64,000 bases of DNA from NCBI RefSeq assembly GCF_024206495.1, contig NZ_JAMBPQ010000011.1, forward strand, positions 1 through 64,000, written 5' to 3'. Source of the stretch: Paraburkholderia sp. CNPSo 3272. Lineage in GTDB: Bacteria; Pseudomonadota; Gammaproteobacteria; Burkholderiales; Burkholderiaceae. A program made the translations under genes and the position numbers. The notes under the pieces were generated by a model. It made no database searches, was not told the DNA's origin, and saw nothing but the letters and a program-made list of their open reading frames with translations. Shown here piece by piece: positions 47,548-56,610 of this stretch (the first letter of the stretch is position 1; every line of letters starts with the position of its first letter).

Positions 47548-49266
47548 ATGCGCATCTGTGGCCTCAAGCTGACACACGACGCAGCAATCGCCGTTGTCGA
47601 AGATGGAAAGCTCGTTTTTTGCATCGAACAGGAGAAGCGGGACAACAATCCGAGATATCACGATATACGGAACCTCGATGCAATTGAGACCGCATTAGCC
47701 GAGCACGGTCTACGGACTGACGACATCGACGAATTTGTGATCGACGGCTGGGACGGCGAAGTGACGTCGCAGTTTCAGGTGCTGAGCGGCCCCACCCCAA
47801 TCGTCCTTGAGGGTGCCCCCTATACGGAACGAAAAAACGGCGATCTTCTGGCTTCGGTCGACGGCACCGGGCTGCTGATCGGTGGCAAGTCATATCGGTA
47901 CACGAGCTACCCTCACGTGTCCGGCCATGTCGCCGCCGCATACTGCACGAGTCCGTTCGCACAACTTGGGCAACCTGCGTTATGCCTGGTGTGGGATGGC
48001 GGCATGGTGCCACGGTTGTACCATGTAGGACGCGACGACGTGCGGCTCATTGACCAGCTGTTCCCCATCATCGGTCAAATGTATGCGGCGGCCGGACATC
48101 ATTTCGGGCCGTACGCAAAGGCGGCGGGTGCGGAGTGGGACCTGGGAGTGGCCGGAAAGCTAATGGCATACATCGCCTTGGGGTCAGTCGACGAAGAAAT
48201 CGTTGCTATATTTCGCCATCTTTACCTTGAACGCTTTGCAGGCGACACAGAACTTGCGCGAAACTATCGCCAGAATCTCCACCTTCCGAGTACATCGCTC
48301 GCAGCGATACGCAATTTCTTCCGCGCATGCGTGCCGGAGCTGCAGGCTAAACCTCCCGAAGACGTACTCGCCTCTTTCCATACCTTCCTCGAGCGCCTAC
48401 TCGTCCGCGAAATGGAAAAGGCTCTGCGGCGCCATTGTATTCCTGGGCCGCGCAACCTGTGCATATCCGGCGGATGCGGACTCAATATCAAATGGAACAG
48501 TGCATTACGCGCAAGTGGCTTGTTCGATGCTACCTGGATTCCGCCCTTTCCGAACGACAGCGGTTCGGCGATCGGCACCGCATGCTGCGCAATAGCCGCG
48601 AACGAGGGCTTCATGCCGTTAGAGTGGTCGGTATATAGCGGCCCCGCAATGAAAACGGGCAACCGAGCGGCCGGCTGGTCTGCGTCACCTTGTTCCCTAG
48701 CTGAACTTGCACATATTCTCGCCGAAAATAGGCCCGTCGTTTTCCTTGCCGGACGCGCCGAGCTGGGCCCCCGAGCACTTGGGGCGAGAAGTATTCTCGC
48801 CGCTGCGACTTCGCCGAGCATGAAGGCTCTTCTCAACGATGTCAAGCATCGGGAATATTTCCGTCCTGTGGCGCCCATATGTCTTGAAGACCGGGCGCCT
48901 GCTGTATTTCTCCCAGGCACTCCAGATCCCTACATGCTGTTCGATCATCAAACACGCGACGAATGGCGGGACAGGATACCTGCCGTCGTGCATCTCGATG
49001 GTTCTGCGCGATTGCAGACCATTGCAAGGTCATCCGAACACCCTGTAGCGCAGTTGCTAATCGAATACGAGAAGCTCACAGGCCTTCCCTTGCTGTGCAA
49101 CACCAGCGCCAACCACCTGGGACGAGGCTTTTTCCCCGATGCTGCGTCGGCGTGTGAATGGGGAGGTGTCGAACACGTTTGGTGCAATGGTCTTCTATTC
49201 ACCAAGACATGCAGAAACGAGATATCGGCGTCAGTCGACGAGCCGAAATCTTTTCGGGTTGCATGA
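47548..49266 (+). CDS. nodU: Nod factor carbamoyltransferase
   Basis: NodU (572 residues) adds a carbamoyl group at the non-reducing end. It starts MRICGLKLTHDAAIAVVEDG, has the ASKHA-like N-terminal domain of NodU/CmcH enzymes with VWDGGM, and the C-terminal GRAELGPRALGARSILAA and LLCNTSANHLGRG motifs. The ATG at 47548 is preceded by GGGTGAAAG; a longer frame overlaps nodS and is not family-like. Confidence 0.96.
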   Translation: MRICGLKLTHDAAIAVVEDGKLVFCIEQEKRDNNPRYHDIRNLDAIETALAEHGLRTDDIDEFVIDGWDGEVTSQFQVLSGPTPIVLEGAPYTERKNGDLLASVDGTGLLIGGKSYRYTSYPHVSGHVAAAYCTSPFAQLGQPALCLVWDGGMVPRLYHVGRDDVRLIDQLFPIIGQMYAAAGHHFGPYAKAAGAEWDLGVAGKLMAYIALGSVDEEIVAIFRHLYLERFAGDTELARNYRQNLHLPSTSLAAIRNFFRACVPELQAKPPEDVLASFHTFLERLLVREMEKALRRHCIPGPRNLCISGGCGLNIKWNSALRASGLFDATWIPPFPNDSGSAIGTACCAIAANEGFMPLEWSVYSGPAMKTGNRAAGWSASPCSLAELAHILAENRPVVFLAGRAELGPRALGARSILAAATSPSMKALLNDVKHREYFRPVAPICLEDRAPAVFLPGTPDPYMLFDHQTRDEWRDRIPAVVHLDGSARLQTIARSSEHPVAQLLIEYEKLTGLPLLCNTSANHLGRGFFPDAASACEWGGVEHVWCNGLLFTKTCRNEISASVDEPKSFRVA

Positions 49267-49343
49267 ATTGGGATCTTCACCGCAATGCCGCAACAAGTGA
49301 GCGCAAGCTCATACCCCGACCGCACCGATCTAAGTAGGCAAGT

Positions 49344-49961
49344 ATGGCGAATGAGCCTTCGACTTCAGAGTTGTATGCGCACGGCTTCCGGGTTCCGCCG
49401 GAGGCAAGAGCACGCTTGCTTCGGCAAACACCGGCCATTCTCTGGTTTACCGGCCTATCAGCCGCGGGAAAGTCGGCTATTGCTGACACCGTGGAGGCGC
49501 GTCTCCATACAGCCGGCCGACTCACCTACATTCTTGACGGCGACTCCGTCAGGCTCGGTCTATGCAAAGACCTTGGCTTTACCGATGCAGACCGTCACGA
49601 GAACGTACGGCGCGTCGCGGAGGTCGCAAAATTATTGGCCGACGCCGGCATCGTAGTGTTGGTATGCCTCATCTCGCCGTTCCGCCGCGATAGGGAACTC
49701 GCCCGGTCTACGGCGGGCAGCCATAATTTCGCCGAAATCCATGTTCACGCGAGTTTAGCCGCGGCGGAGGCCCGTGACCCTAAAGGGTTGTATCGGCTGG
49801 CAAGGCGCGGCGCAATCCAGCGCTTCACTGGCATCGACTCCCCGTATGAGGAGCCGACAGATCCAGACGTCTTGATTGACACATGTTGTAAGTCCGTCGA
49901 CGAAGGTGCCGATATGGTCCTGAATTGGCTCCACAGTTCTGACCGTTGCCATCATTCGTGA
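49344..49961 (+). CDS. nodQ: Adenylylsulfate (APS) kinase, NodQ-type
   Basis: The enzyme phosphorylates APS to PAPS, the sulfate donor of NodH. The 205-residue product has the P-loop WFTGLSAAGKSAIAD, the APS-binding DGDSVRLGLCKDLGFTDADRHENVRR and the C-terminal IDSPYEEPTDPDV, the whole APS kinase domain. It lacks the GTPase (CysN) domain present in rhizobial NodQ fusions, and no nodP is nearby, so APS must come from housekeeping sulfurylase. It follows nodU by 77 bases. Confidence 0.92.
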   Translation: MANEPSTSELYAHGFRVPPEARARLLRQTPAILWFTGLSAAGKSAIADTVEARLHTAGRLTYILDGDSVRLGLCKDLGFTDADRHENVRRVAEVAKLLADAGIVVLVCLISPFRRDRELARSTAGSHNFAEIHVHASLAAAEARDPKGLYRLARRGAIQRFTGIDSPYEEPTDPDVLIDTCCKSVDEGADMVLNWLHSSDRCHHS

Positions 49962-50147
49962 TTGCATACACGCTTCGCAGCAACACCGTTGAACCAGGGG
50001 GAGTTCTGCATCCAAATATTGACAACACTCATCGCTCACAAGCCAGGTAGATAGATGAATGACGAGGTCCATTGCAGCTCCGGTCGTGCACGTTTGCGTC
50101 CGCAATCTTGCGCGGCAGCTTTTCACTGCACAACAGGCCCGGTTGTC

Positions 50148-51647
50148 ATGCGTGCCGCAGTAATCGCTGGAGTGTTTCCACTGCTCGGCTCGCTGGCCAG
50201 CTGCACGGTCGGCCCCGAATACCACCCTCCAGCGCCACCCACGATTCAGCGTTACACACCGACGCCTTTACCTGATCGCACGGCATCGTCGCAGGGCGAA
50301 GCGGGACTTGAGCAGCGGTTTGCGGCCGGCGGCGACCTGCCTGCTCAATGGTGGACGCTCTATCGCTGCGAGCCGCTCAACACGCTGATAAGCGAAGCAC
50401 TTAAACACAGCCCAACGATCGCAGCAGCCAGTGCCGCGCTACGCCGAGCCGCCGAGGATCTGCGCGCACAAGCAGGGAGCGCACTCTACCCATCCGTCGA
50501 TGCCAAGCCCAACGCTCTACGTGAAAAGCTGAACGGCGCGACGTTGGGGCAGCCCAACGTCAACAAAATACTGACTCTATACAACGCATCAGTAAGTGTT
50601 TCGTATGATCTGGATCTGTTTGGTGGTGTTCGGCGCGAGCTCGAATCGCTGGGCGCACAGGTCGATTTTGAGCGCTTTCAGCTGCAAGGCGCCTACCTCG
50701 CACTGTCGGCAAACATCGTCACGACTGCCGTCAAGGAAGCGTCGCTGCGTGAGCAGATCAGCGCGACCGAGAACATTGTAGCCGACGAGGAGACGCAGCT
50801 TGGCGTTCTGCGCAAGCAATTCGAGTTCGGCGGTGTGGACCGGATTGCCGTGCTCGCGCAAGAGACGCTAGTCGCGCAAACACGGGCGACGCTACCGCTG
50901 CTGCGGCAGTCGCTTGATCGGACTCGACACCAGCTTGCCGCGCTTTCGGGCAGATTACCGAGCGAAACAGGTGTGCCCGAATTCACGATGTCGATGTTCA
51001 CGCTGCCGCAAACCTTGCCGGTCAGTCTGCCTTCCTCGCTGGTCCGGCAGCGGCCGGATATTTTGGCCGCCGATGCCGTGCTGCACCAGGCGAGCGCCGA
51101 GGTCGGAGTCGCCACGGCAAACCTCTATCCACAACTCATGCTCTCCGCGAATTACGGCCCGCAGTCTTTAACGCCGGCCGGCATGCTGAAGTATGCCGAC
51201 ATGATCTGGAACATCGGCGCGGGACTCACCCAACCAATATTCCATGGTGGGCAGTTGACCGCAAAGAAAAGGGCGGCGGAAGCCGCATTTGACGAGGCCA
51301 ACGCGCGATATCGGCAAGTCGTGCTGCTCGCATTCGAAGATGTGGCGGATACATTGCGCGCACTCGATCACGACGCGGCTGCTCTTGCCGCGCAAACCGA
51401 AGCCTCGCGCGCGGCTAGCAGTTCACTGGATGTGACGCGCGGACAGTTTCGAGTCGGCGGACTCAGCTATCTGTCGCTGCTCGACGCACAGCGCCAATAT
51501 CAGCAGGCCGTCGTGAATCTCGCGCAGGCGCAAGCAGCTCGCTATGCAGATACAGCCGCGTTATTCCAGGCACTGGGTGGTAGTTGGTGGAATGACACGG
51601 CGTATGACGAGAAGGGGCATGCCAACGCCGGTCTCCGCTCCCAGTGA
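50148..51647 (+). CDS. nodT: NodT-family outer-membrane efflux lipoprotein
   Basis: The protein is a TolC-like outer-membrane factor of RND systems. The ATG at 50148 starts a lipoprotein signal MRAAVIAGVFPLLGSLASC with the lipobox LASC. The mature part has CTVGPEYHPPAPP and PAQWWTLYRCEPLNTLISEA, as in NodT/OprM proteins, then coiled-coil segments and VRQRPDILAADAVLHQASAEVGVATANLYP. It starts 186 bases after the APS kinase gene and may belong to the nod operon transcript, though the RND genes could have their own promoter. Confidence 0.9.
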   Translation: MRAAVIAGVFPLLGSLASCTVGPEYHPPAPPTIQRYTPTPLPDRTASSQGEAGLEQRFAAGGDLPAQWWTLYRCEPLNTLISEALKHSPTIAAASAALRRAAEDLRAQAGSALYPSVDAKPNALREKLNGATLGQPNVNKILTLYNASVSVSYDLDLFGGVRRELESLGAQVDFERFQLQGAYLALSANIVTTAVKEASLREQISATENIVADEETQLGVLRKQFEFGGVDRIAVLAQETLVAQTRATLPLLRQSLDRTRHQLAALSGRLPSETGVPEFTMSMFTLPQTLPVSLPSSLVRQRPDILAADAVLHQASAEVGVATANLYPQLMLSANYGPQSLTPAGMLKYADMIWNIGAGLTQPIFHGGQLTAKKRAAEAAFDEANARYRQVVLLAFEDVADTLRALDHDAAALAAQTEASRAASSSLDVTRGQFRVGGLSYLSLLDAQRQYQQAVVNLAQAQAARYADTAALFQALGGSWWNDTAYDEKGHANAGLRSQ

Positions 51648-51741
51648 ATGCTCATGACGATTGCTGCGCGCTGCATACGTTTCCCGGGCAGCGCGCTAAA
51701 GACGCTCGTGCCTCGAGAGTTTGCCGTGCAAGGACACTACG

Positions 51742-52893
51742 ATGACGACGAAAAGACCAACAGGAAAACGGATGATCATCATGCTGATCTGCGTGGGCAG
51801 TCTGCTCGGCACGCTGATCGGCTTCAATCTTTACAAAGCGCATACCATTAAAAAATTCATGATGCGCGATGGCATGGCCGCCGCCACGGTCACGTCAGCT
51901 GTGGTCAGCTATCAGACTTGGCAGCCACAGCTTTCCGCCACGGGCAGCCTGCGCGCGGTGCGCGGCGTCGACGTGACGACAGAAGTGGCAGGCCTCGTGC
52001 GCGAGATCGAATTCAGTTCCGGAGAGGAGGTGAAAGCTGGACAGGTCCTCCTGCGCCTCAACGACGACTCTGATCGCGCACAGCTCGCATCGCTACAAGC
52101 TGCCGCGGACCTTTCGCAAACGGTTTACACGCGCGACAAGGCACAGTATGAGATTCAGGCCATCTCAAAAGCGCAGTTGGATGCCGACACTGCCGAACTG
52201 AAGAGCAAACGGGCGCAAGTCGAACAGCAAGCTGCCCTCGTCGCCAAGAAAACCATTCGCGCACCTTTCGCAGGACGCGTGGGGATCACCACCGTTAATC
52301 CCGGCCAGTACATCAGCCCGGGGGACGCAATTGTTACCCTGCAAGCCGTCGATCCCATTTACGTCGACTTTCATCTACCCCAGGAGCAACTGGGGCATCT
52401 CGAGGCCGGACAGCAAGTCGCCGTAAATACGAGCACATTTGCGAGCCTCAGCTTCGGCGGCCAAGTCCGCGCGATAAATCCGCGCGTGGACAGCACGACG
52501 CGCAACGTGCAGATCGAAGCCGTCCTGGACAACCGCGAGCGCAAGCTGTTGCCCGGCATGTACGCGAACGTGAAGATCGATGTAGGTAGCGAGCAGCGCT
52601 ATCTGACCTTGCCGCAAACCGCGATCGCGCACAATGCGTACGGTGCAACGGTATTCGTCATTAGACCGAGCGAGCACAAAAACGCGCACGGTGAAACGAT
52701 GCCGGTGGCGCAACAGGTATTCGTGACGCCGGGGCCCACGCGCGGCGATCAGGTGGCGATCCTGAAGGGTCTCGACGAGGGCGCGCAGGTCGTCACGAGC
52801 GGTCAGCTCAAGCTACAGAACGGCACACCGCTCGTCATCAATAATCGTGTGCTACCTGCGGACAGCCCTGCTCCGACGCCTCAGGAGCAGTGA
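51742..52893 (+). CDS. RND efflux periplasmic adaptor (membrane fusion protein)
   Basis: The adaptor links the inner-membrane pump to the outer-membrane channel. An N-terminal anchor IIMLICVGSLLGTLIGFNLY is followed by the lipoyl halves (GLVREIEFSSGEEVKAGQVLLRLND and KKTIRAPFAGRVGITTVNPGQYISPGD) with a helical hairpin between, then beta-barrel segments. The ATG at 51742 follows AAGGA. The stop overlaps the region before the pump gene. Confidence 0.93.
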   Translation: MTTKRPTGKRMIIMLICVGSLLGTLIGFNLYKAHTIKKFMMRDGMAAATVTSAVVSYQTWQPQLSATGSLRAVRGVDVTTEVAGLVREIEFSSGEEVKAGQVLLRLNDDSDRAQLASLQAAADLSQTVYTRDKAQYEIQAISKAQLDADTAELKSKRAQVEQQAALVAKKTIRAPFAGRVGITTVNPGQYISPGDAIVTLQAVDPIYVDFHLPQEQLGHLEAGQQVAVNTSTFASLSFGGQVRAINPRVDSTTRNVQIEAVLDNRERKLLPGMYANVKIDVGSEQRYLTLPQTAIAHNAYGATVFVIRPSEHKNAHGETMPVAQQVFVTPGPTRGDQVAILKGLDEGAQVVTSGQLKLQNGTPLVINNRVLPADSPAPTPQEQ

Positions 52894-52904
52894 GAGGCCG
52901 CCCG

Positions 52905-55900
52905 ATGAAATTCACCGACATTTTTCTTAACCGGCCGGTCCTCGCTTCGGTGCTGAGCCTGCTGATCCTCGTACTAGGCTTGCGTTCGCTCTCCACGCTG
53001 AAGGTCAGTGAATATCCCCAAACCCAGACGGGCGTAGTCACGCTTACCACTTCCTATTACGGGGCGAGCGCCGACACAATGGCTGGGTTTATCACGCAGC
53101 CGCTGGAGGCGGCCATCGCTCAGGTGCAGGGCATTGACTACATGTCGTCGAAAAGCAGCACGGGCGTGTCGACGATCAACGCGACGCTACGCATGAGTTA
53201 TGATCCGAACCGCGCACTCACCCAGATCAATACACAGTTAGCGTCAGTGCGTAACCAGTTGCCACGCGAGGCCCAGCAGCCGGTGCTGACGATGCAGGTG
53301 GGTCAGACCACCGACGCGATGTATATGGGCTTCTACAGCGACGTGCTGCCGCCCAACAATGTCACCGACTATCTGCTGCGCGTCGTGAAGCCGAAGCTCG
53401 ACTCCATTCAGGGCGTGCAGACCGCGGAGATACTGGGCGGTCGCCAGTTCGCATTGCGCGCATGGCTCGATTCAACCAAGCTCGCAGCGCATAGTGTCAC
53501 TGCTTCTGATGTCTACACAGCACTCGGCAACAATAACTACCTCGCGACACTCGGCACAACGAAAGGCCAGATGACCAGCGTTAGTCTAAACGCGCGTACC
53601 GATGTCCATTCGGTGGAGGACTTTCAGAAACTGGCTGTCAAACAGAAGAACGGAGTGATAGTGCGTCTCGAGGACGTTGCCAATGTCGTGCTAGGCGCGG
53701 ACAATTACGATTCCAGCGTCGCATTCGGCGGCAAGCGTTCTGTGTTTATCGGAATCAAGGTAGCGCCTGACGCAAACGTGCTCGATGTGGCCAGACGCGT
53801 TAAAGCGGTGTTTCCCGATCTGCAAAAGCAGTTCCCGACGGGGATGGCTGGTGATATCGTCTACGACGCGACAGACTTCATCAACAGCGCGATTGATGAA
53901 GTAGTGAAGACGCTCGTCGAGGCGTTACTGATTGTCACGGCCGTTATCTTCCTCTTCTTCGGCCGTTTGCGCGCCGTCATCGTACCCGTGGTCGCGATGC
54001 CGCTTTCGCTGATTGGCACGTTCTTCATGATGCAGTTGCTCGGTTACTCGATCAATCTGTTGACGTTACTCGCGATGGTGCTCGCGATTGGGCTCGTGGT
54101 CGACGATGCGATCATCGTCGTTGAGAATGTCGACCGCCACATGAATGAAGGCAAGCCTCCCATGGAAGCCGCGCTAGCCGCCGCGCGCGAGCTTGGCGGC
54201 CCGATTCTGGCAATGACCGCCGTGCTGATCGCCGCATATCTGCCTATCGGCTTTCAGGGCGGCCTGACAGGCGCCCTGTTCACTGAATTTGCGTTCACCC
54301 TTGCGAGCGCCGTCGCGGTGTCAGGCGTGATTGCGCTAACCCTGTCGCCGATGATGTGCTCGCGCATTTTCCGGAACGTGCACGAGTCCGGGCGTTTCGC
54401 CGTTTTCGTCAATCGACAGCTAGATCGTGTGCATGCCGGCTATGCCCGGCTCTTGCATGCGGCCCTCGACACATCTTCCGTGTTCGTCGTCATGGGAGTT
54501 ATGCTGCTTTGCGGAACCGTGTATCTCTTTTCGACATCGCAAGCAGAGCTTGCGCCGCAGGAGGACCAAGGCATCGTGCTATCGCTGATCCAGGGGCCGC
54601 CTAATGCCACAGTCCAGCAAATGCAGACATACGCCGATCAGGTATTAGAAATGTCAAGGCGCTTGCCCGAGTATGCCCAGATGTTTCAGTTGACCGGCCT
54701 GCCGACATTGAATCAGGGCTTCGGCGGCGTGCTCTTCAAGACGTGGGACAAGCGGAAACGAGGCGCAACCGACCTACAACAGGACCTTCAGCAGAGGTGG
54801 AATAGCGTTGCTGGTGCTCGTGTCGCCGCGTTCCAGTTCCCGCCTTTGCCGGGCGCACAGGGTTTCCCCGTGCAATTCGTGATCAGCACGACAGAGCCCT
54901 TCGAGAATCTCGACGAGGTGACGAAAGCCGTGCTTCAGAAAGCGCGTGAAAGTGGCATGTTTCTCTTTGTCGATAGCGATCTAAGGATCGACGAGCCTGA
55001 AGCCGTCGTCACGGTTGACCGCGACAAGATCGCGTCGCTCGGCCTCACGCAAAGCGATGTGGGACAGGCGCTAGGCGCTGCACTCGGCGGTAACTACGCA
55101 AACTACTTCTCGATCGCTGGCCACTCATACAAGGTGATTCCGCAAGTCCAGCAAATAGATCGACTGAATCCGTCACAGGTACTCGACTATTACTTGCGCA
55201 CGCCGGACGACAACATGATTCCGGCGGCGACGGTTGCGTACCTGAAGCAAACGGTCGTCCCCGAATCGATCAATCGGTTCCAGCAACTCAATGCGGCAAC
55301 GATCTCCGCTGTGATCTCACCTAGCGTCTCCCAGGGCGAAGTTCTCGACTTCCTTCGTAAATCCACGACCGACGCAGCTCCGGCAGGTTACAACACCGAC
55401 TACGCAGGGCTATCGCGCCAGTTCATGCAAGATTCTGGTAACTTCCTGGTCACGCTCACGTTCGCAACGATTATCGTGTTCCTTGTGCTTTCAGCGCAGT
55501 TCGAAAGCTTCCGCGATGCGCTAGTCATTTTGGTATCCGTCCCAATGGCGCTCTTCGGTGCTCTCGTCTTCATCAATACCGGCTTTTCGACGCTCAACAT
55601 CTATACGCAGGTCGGACTTGTCACGCTCATGGGGCTCGTCAGCAAACATGGGATTCTTATCGTGCAGTTCGCGAACCAGCTTCAGCGCATGGGCCGCGGT
55701 AAGCGAGAAGCCTTGGAGGAAGCCGCAGGTGCACGCCTGCGCCCGATCCTCATGACGACGGTCGCCATGGTGCTCGGCGTACTGCCCTTAGTCGTCGCCT
55801 CGGGCGCGGGCGCAGCAGGCCGGAACGCAATGGGCCTGGTGATCTTCACCGGACTGTCGATCGGCACTGCGTTCACACTATTCGTCGTACCAGCAATGTA

Positions 55901-55949
55901 TATGTTGCTGGGTGCAAATCATCAAGGGACGCCAAAAGACCAGTCATGA
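52905..55949 (+). CDS. RND efflux pump, HAE1 type
   Basis: The 1014-residue transporter has the RND layout: MKFTDIFLNRPVLASVLSLL as first span, two large periplasmic loops, LLAMVLAIGLVVDDAIIVVENVDRHM (the proton-relay Asp-Asp motif in span four) and QVGLVTLMGLVSKHGILIVQFANQLQ in the second half. It most resembles the MexK-like HAE1 group, which exports amphiphilic organic compounds. With the NodT-type channel it forms a full tripartite pump. Possible cargoes are plant flavonoids or phenolics; the sequence does not tell. Confidence 0.93.
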   Translation: MKFTDIFLNRPVLASVLSLLILVLGLRSLSTLKVSEYPQTQTGVVTLTTSYYGASADTMAGFITQPLEAAIAQVQGIDYMSSKSSTGVSTINATLRMSYDPNRALTQINTQLASVRNQLPREAQQPVLTMQVGQTTDAMYMGFYSDVLPPNNVTDYLLRVVKPKLDSIQGVQTAEILGGRQFALRAWLDSTKLAAHSVTASDVYTALGNNNYLATLGTTKGQMTSVSLNARTDVHSVEDFQKLAVKQKNGVIVRLEDVANVVLGADNYDSSVAFGGKRSVFIGIKVAPDANVLDVARRVKAVFPDLQKQFPTGMAGDIVYDATDFINSAIDEVVKTLVEALLIVTAVIFLFFGRLRAVIVPVVAMPLSLIGTFFMMQLLGYSINLLTLLAMVLAIGLVVDDAIIVVENVDRHMNEGKPPMEAALAAARELGGPILAMTAVLIAAYLPIGFQGGLTGALFTEFAFTLASAVAVSGVIALTLSPMMCSRIFRNVHESGRFAVFVNRQLDRVHAGYARLLHAALDTSSVFVVMGVMLLCGTVYLFSTSQAELAPQEDQGIVLSLIQGPPNATVQQMQTYADQVLEMSRRLPEYAQMFQLTGLPTLNQGFGGVLFKTWDKRKRGATDLQQDLQQRWNSVAGARVAAFQFPPLPGAQGFPVQFVISTTEPFENLDEVTKAVLQKARESGMFLFVDSDLRIDEPEAVVTVDRDKIASLGLTQSDVGQALGAALGGNYANYFSIAGHSYKVIPQVQQIDRLNPSQVLDYYLRTPDDNMIPAATVAYLKQTVVPESINRFQQLNAATISAVISPSVSQGEVLDFLRKSTTDAAPAGYNTDYAGLSRQFMQDSGNFLVTLTFATIIVFLVLSAQFESFRDALVILVSVPMALFGALVFINTGFSTLNIYTQVGLVTLMGLVSKHGILIVQFANQLQRMGRGKREALEEAAGARLRPILMTTVAMVLGVLPLVVASGAGAAGRNAMGLVIFTGLSIGTAFTLFVVPAMYMLLGANHQGTPKDQS

Positions 55950-56610
55950 ACTGGTTGTCCATCTGTGCAGTAGCGATGTCTTCGCCTATTCCAAATACGC
56001 ACTCCCCGGCACCCGTGCGTCAGCGTAATTGCCGCGTGAGGACGAGCGATGCGTTGCTTGGCTTTGGATTTCGTGGAGCACGCCTAACCCACCCTTCTGC
56101 AGTTAGGGAAGCCAATGCTGGAAGGTCCACTGGTCGTGCTCGTCGAGCGCTATTGAGCTCACAGGCAATGAGGTGGAAAAGAGAACAATGAAGCGTCACA
56201 CGCTTGCAATGGCACATGGATCAAGGTGCTGGCGTCGTGACCCGACGCAAACGCGCGGGCGCGACGAGGTTTCTGACCCGATGAAAAGTCCATCGTTGTC
56301 ACCGCCCTTAAGGTTGACCCAGAGCACATTGTCGGATCTCAGGTATAGCACCTCCATTTTCACACTATCGACACAACTATCCATAGCCCGCGTCAGATTG
56401 CTAAAGACATCAATTTTACTTGCTTGATTCCGCTACAGGAGATTGCTATCGTCGATTGCATAGACATTCCGGCGCGGCATTTTCTACTGACGAGCAACAC
56501 GTTATCGGCAACGAATTATAGGATCTCGACTTGTTCTATCGAGATGCGTGCGTCATTCCCGCCATCATCGTCTTTCGCCTCGATGCATTGCCATTACAGG
56601 AGAGGAATCC
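55950..56610. other. Non-coding spacer upstream of iaaM
   Basis: The 661 bases hold no convincing gene. A part near 56379-56425 shares the 3' half of a nod box: ATCCAT then, after about 30 bases, ATCAATTTTAC. Spacing and the GGATG half-site do not fit well, so it is only a possible degenerate nod box. The region is AT-richer just before iaaM. Confidence 0.4.
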
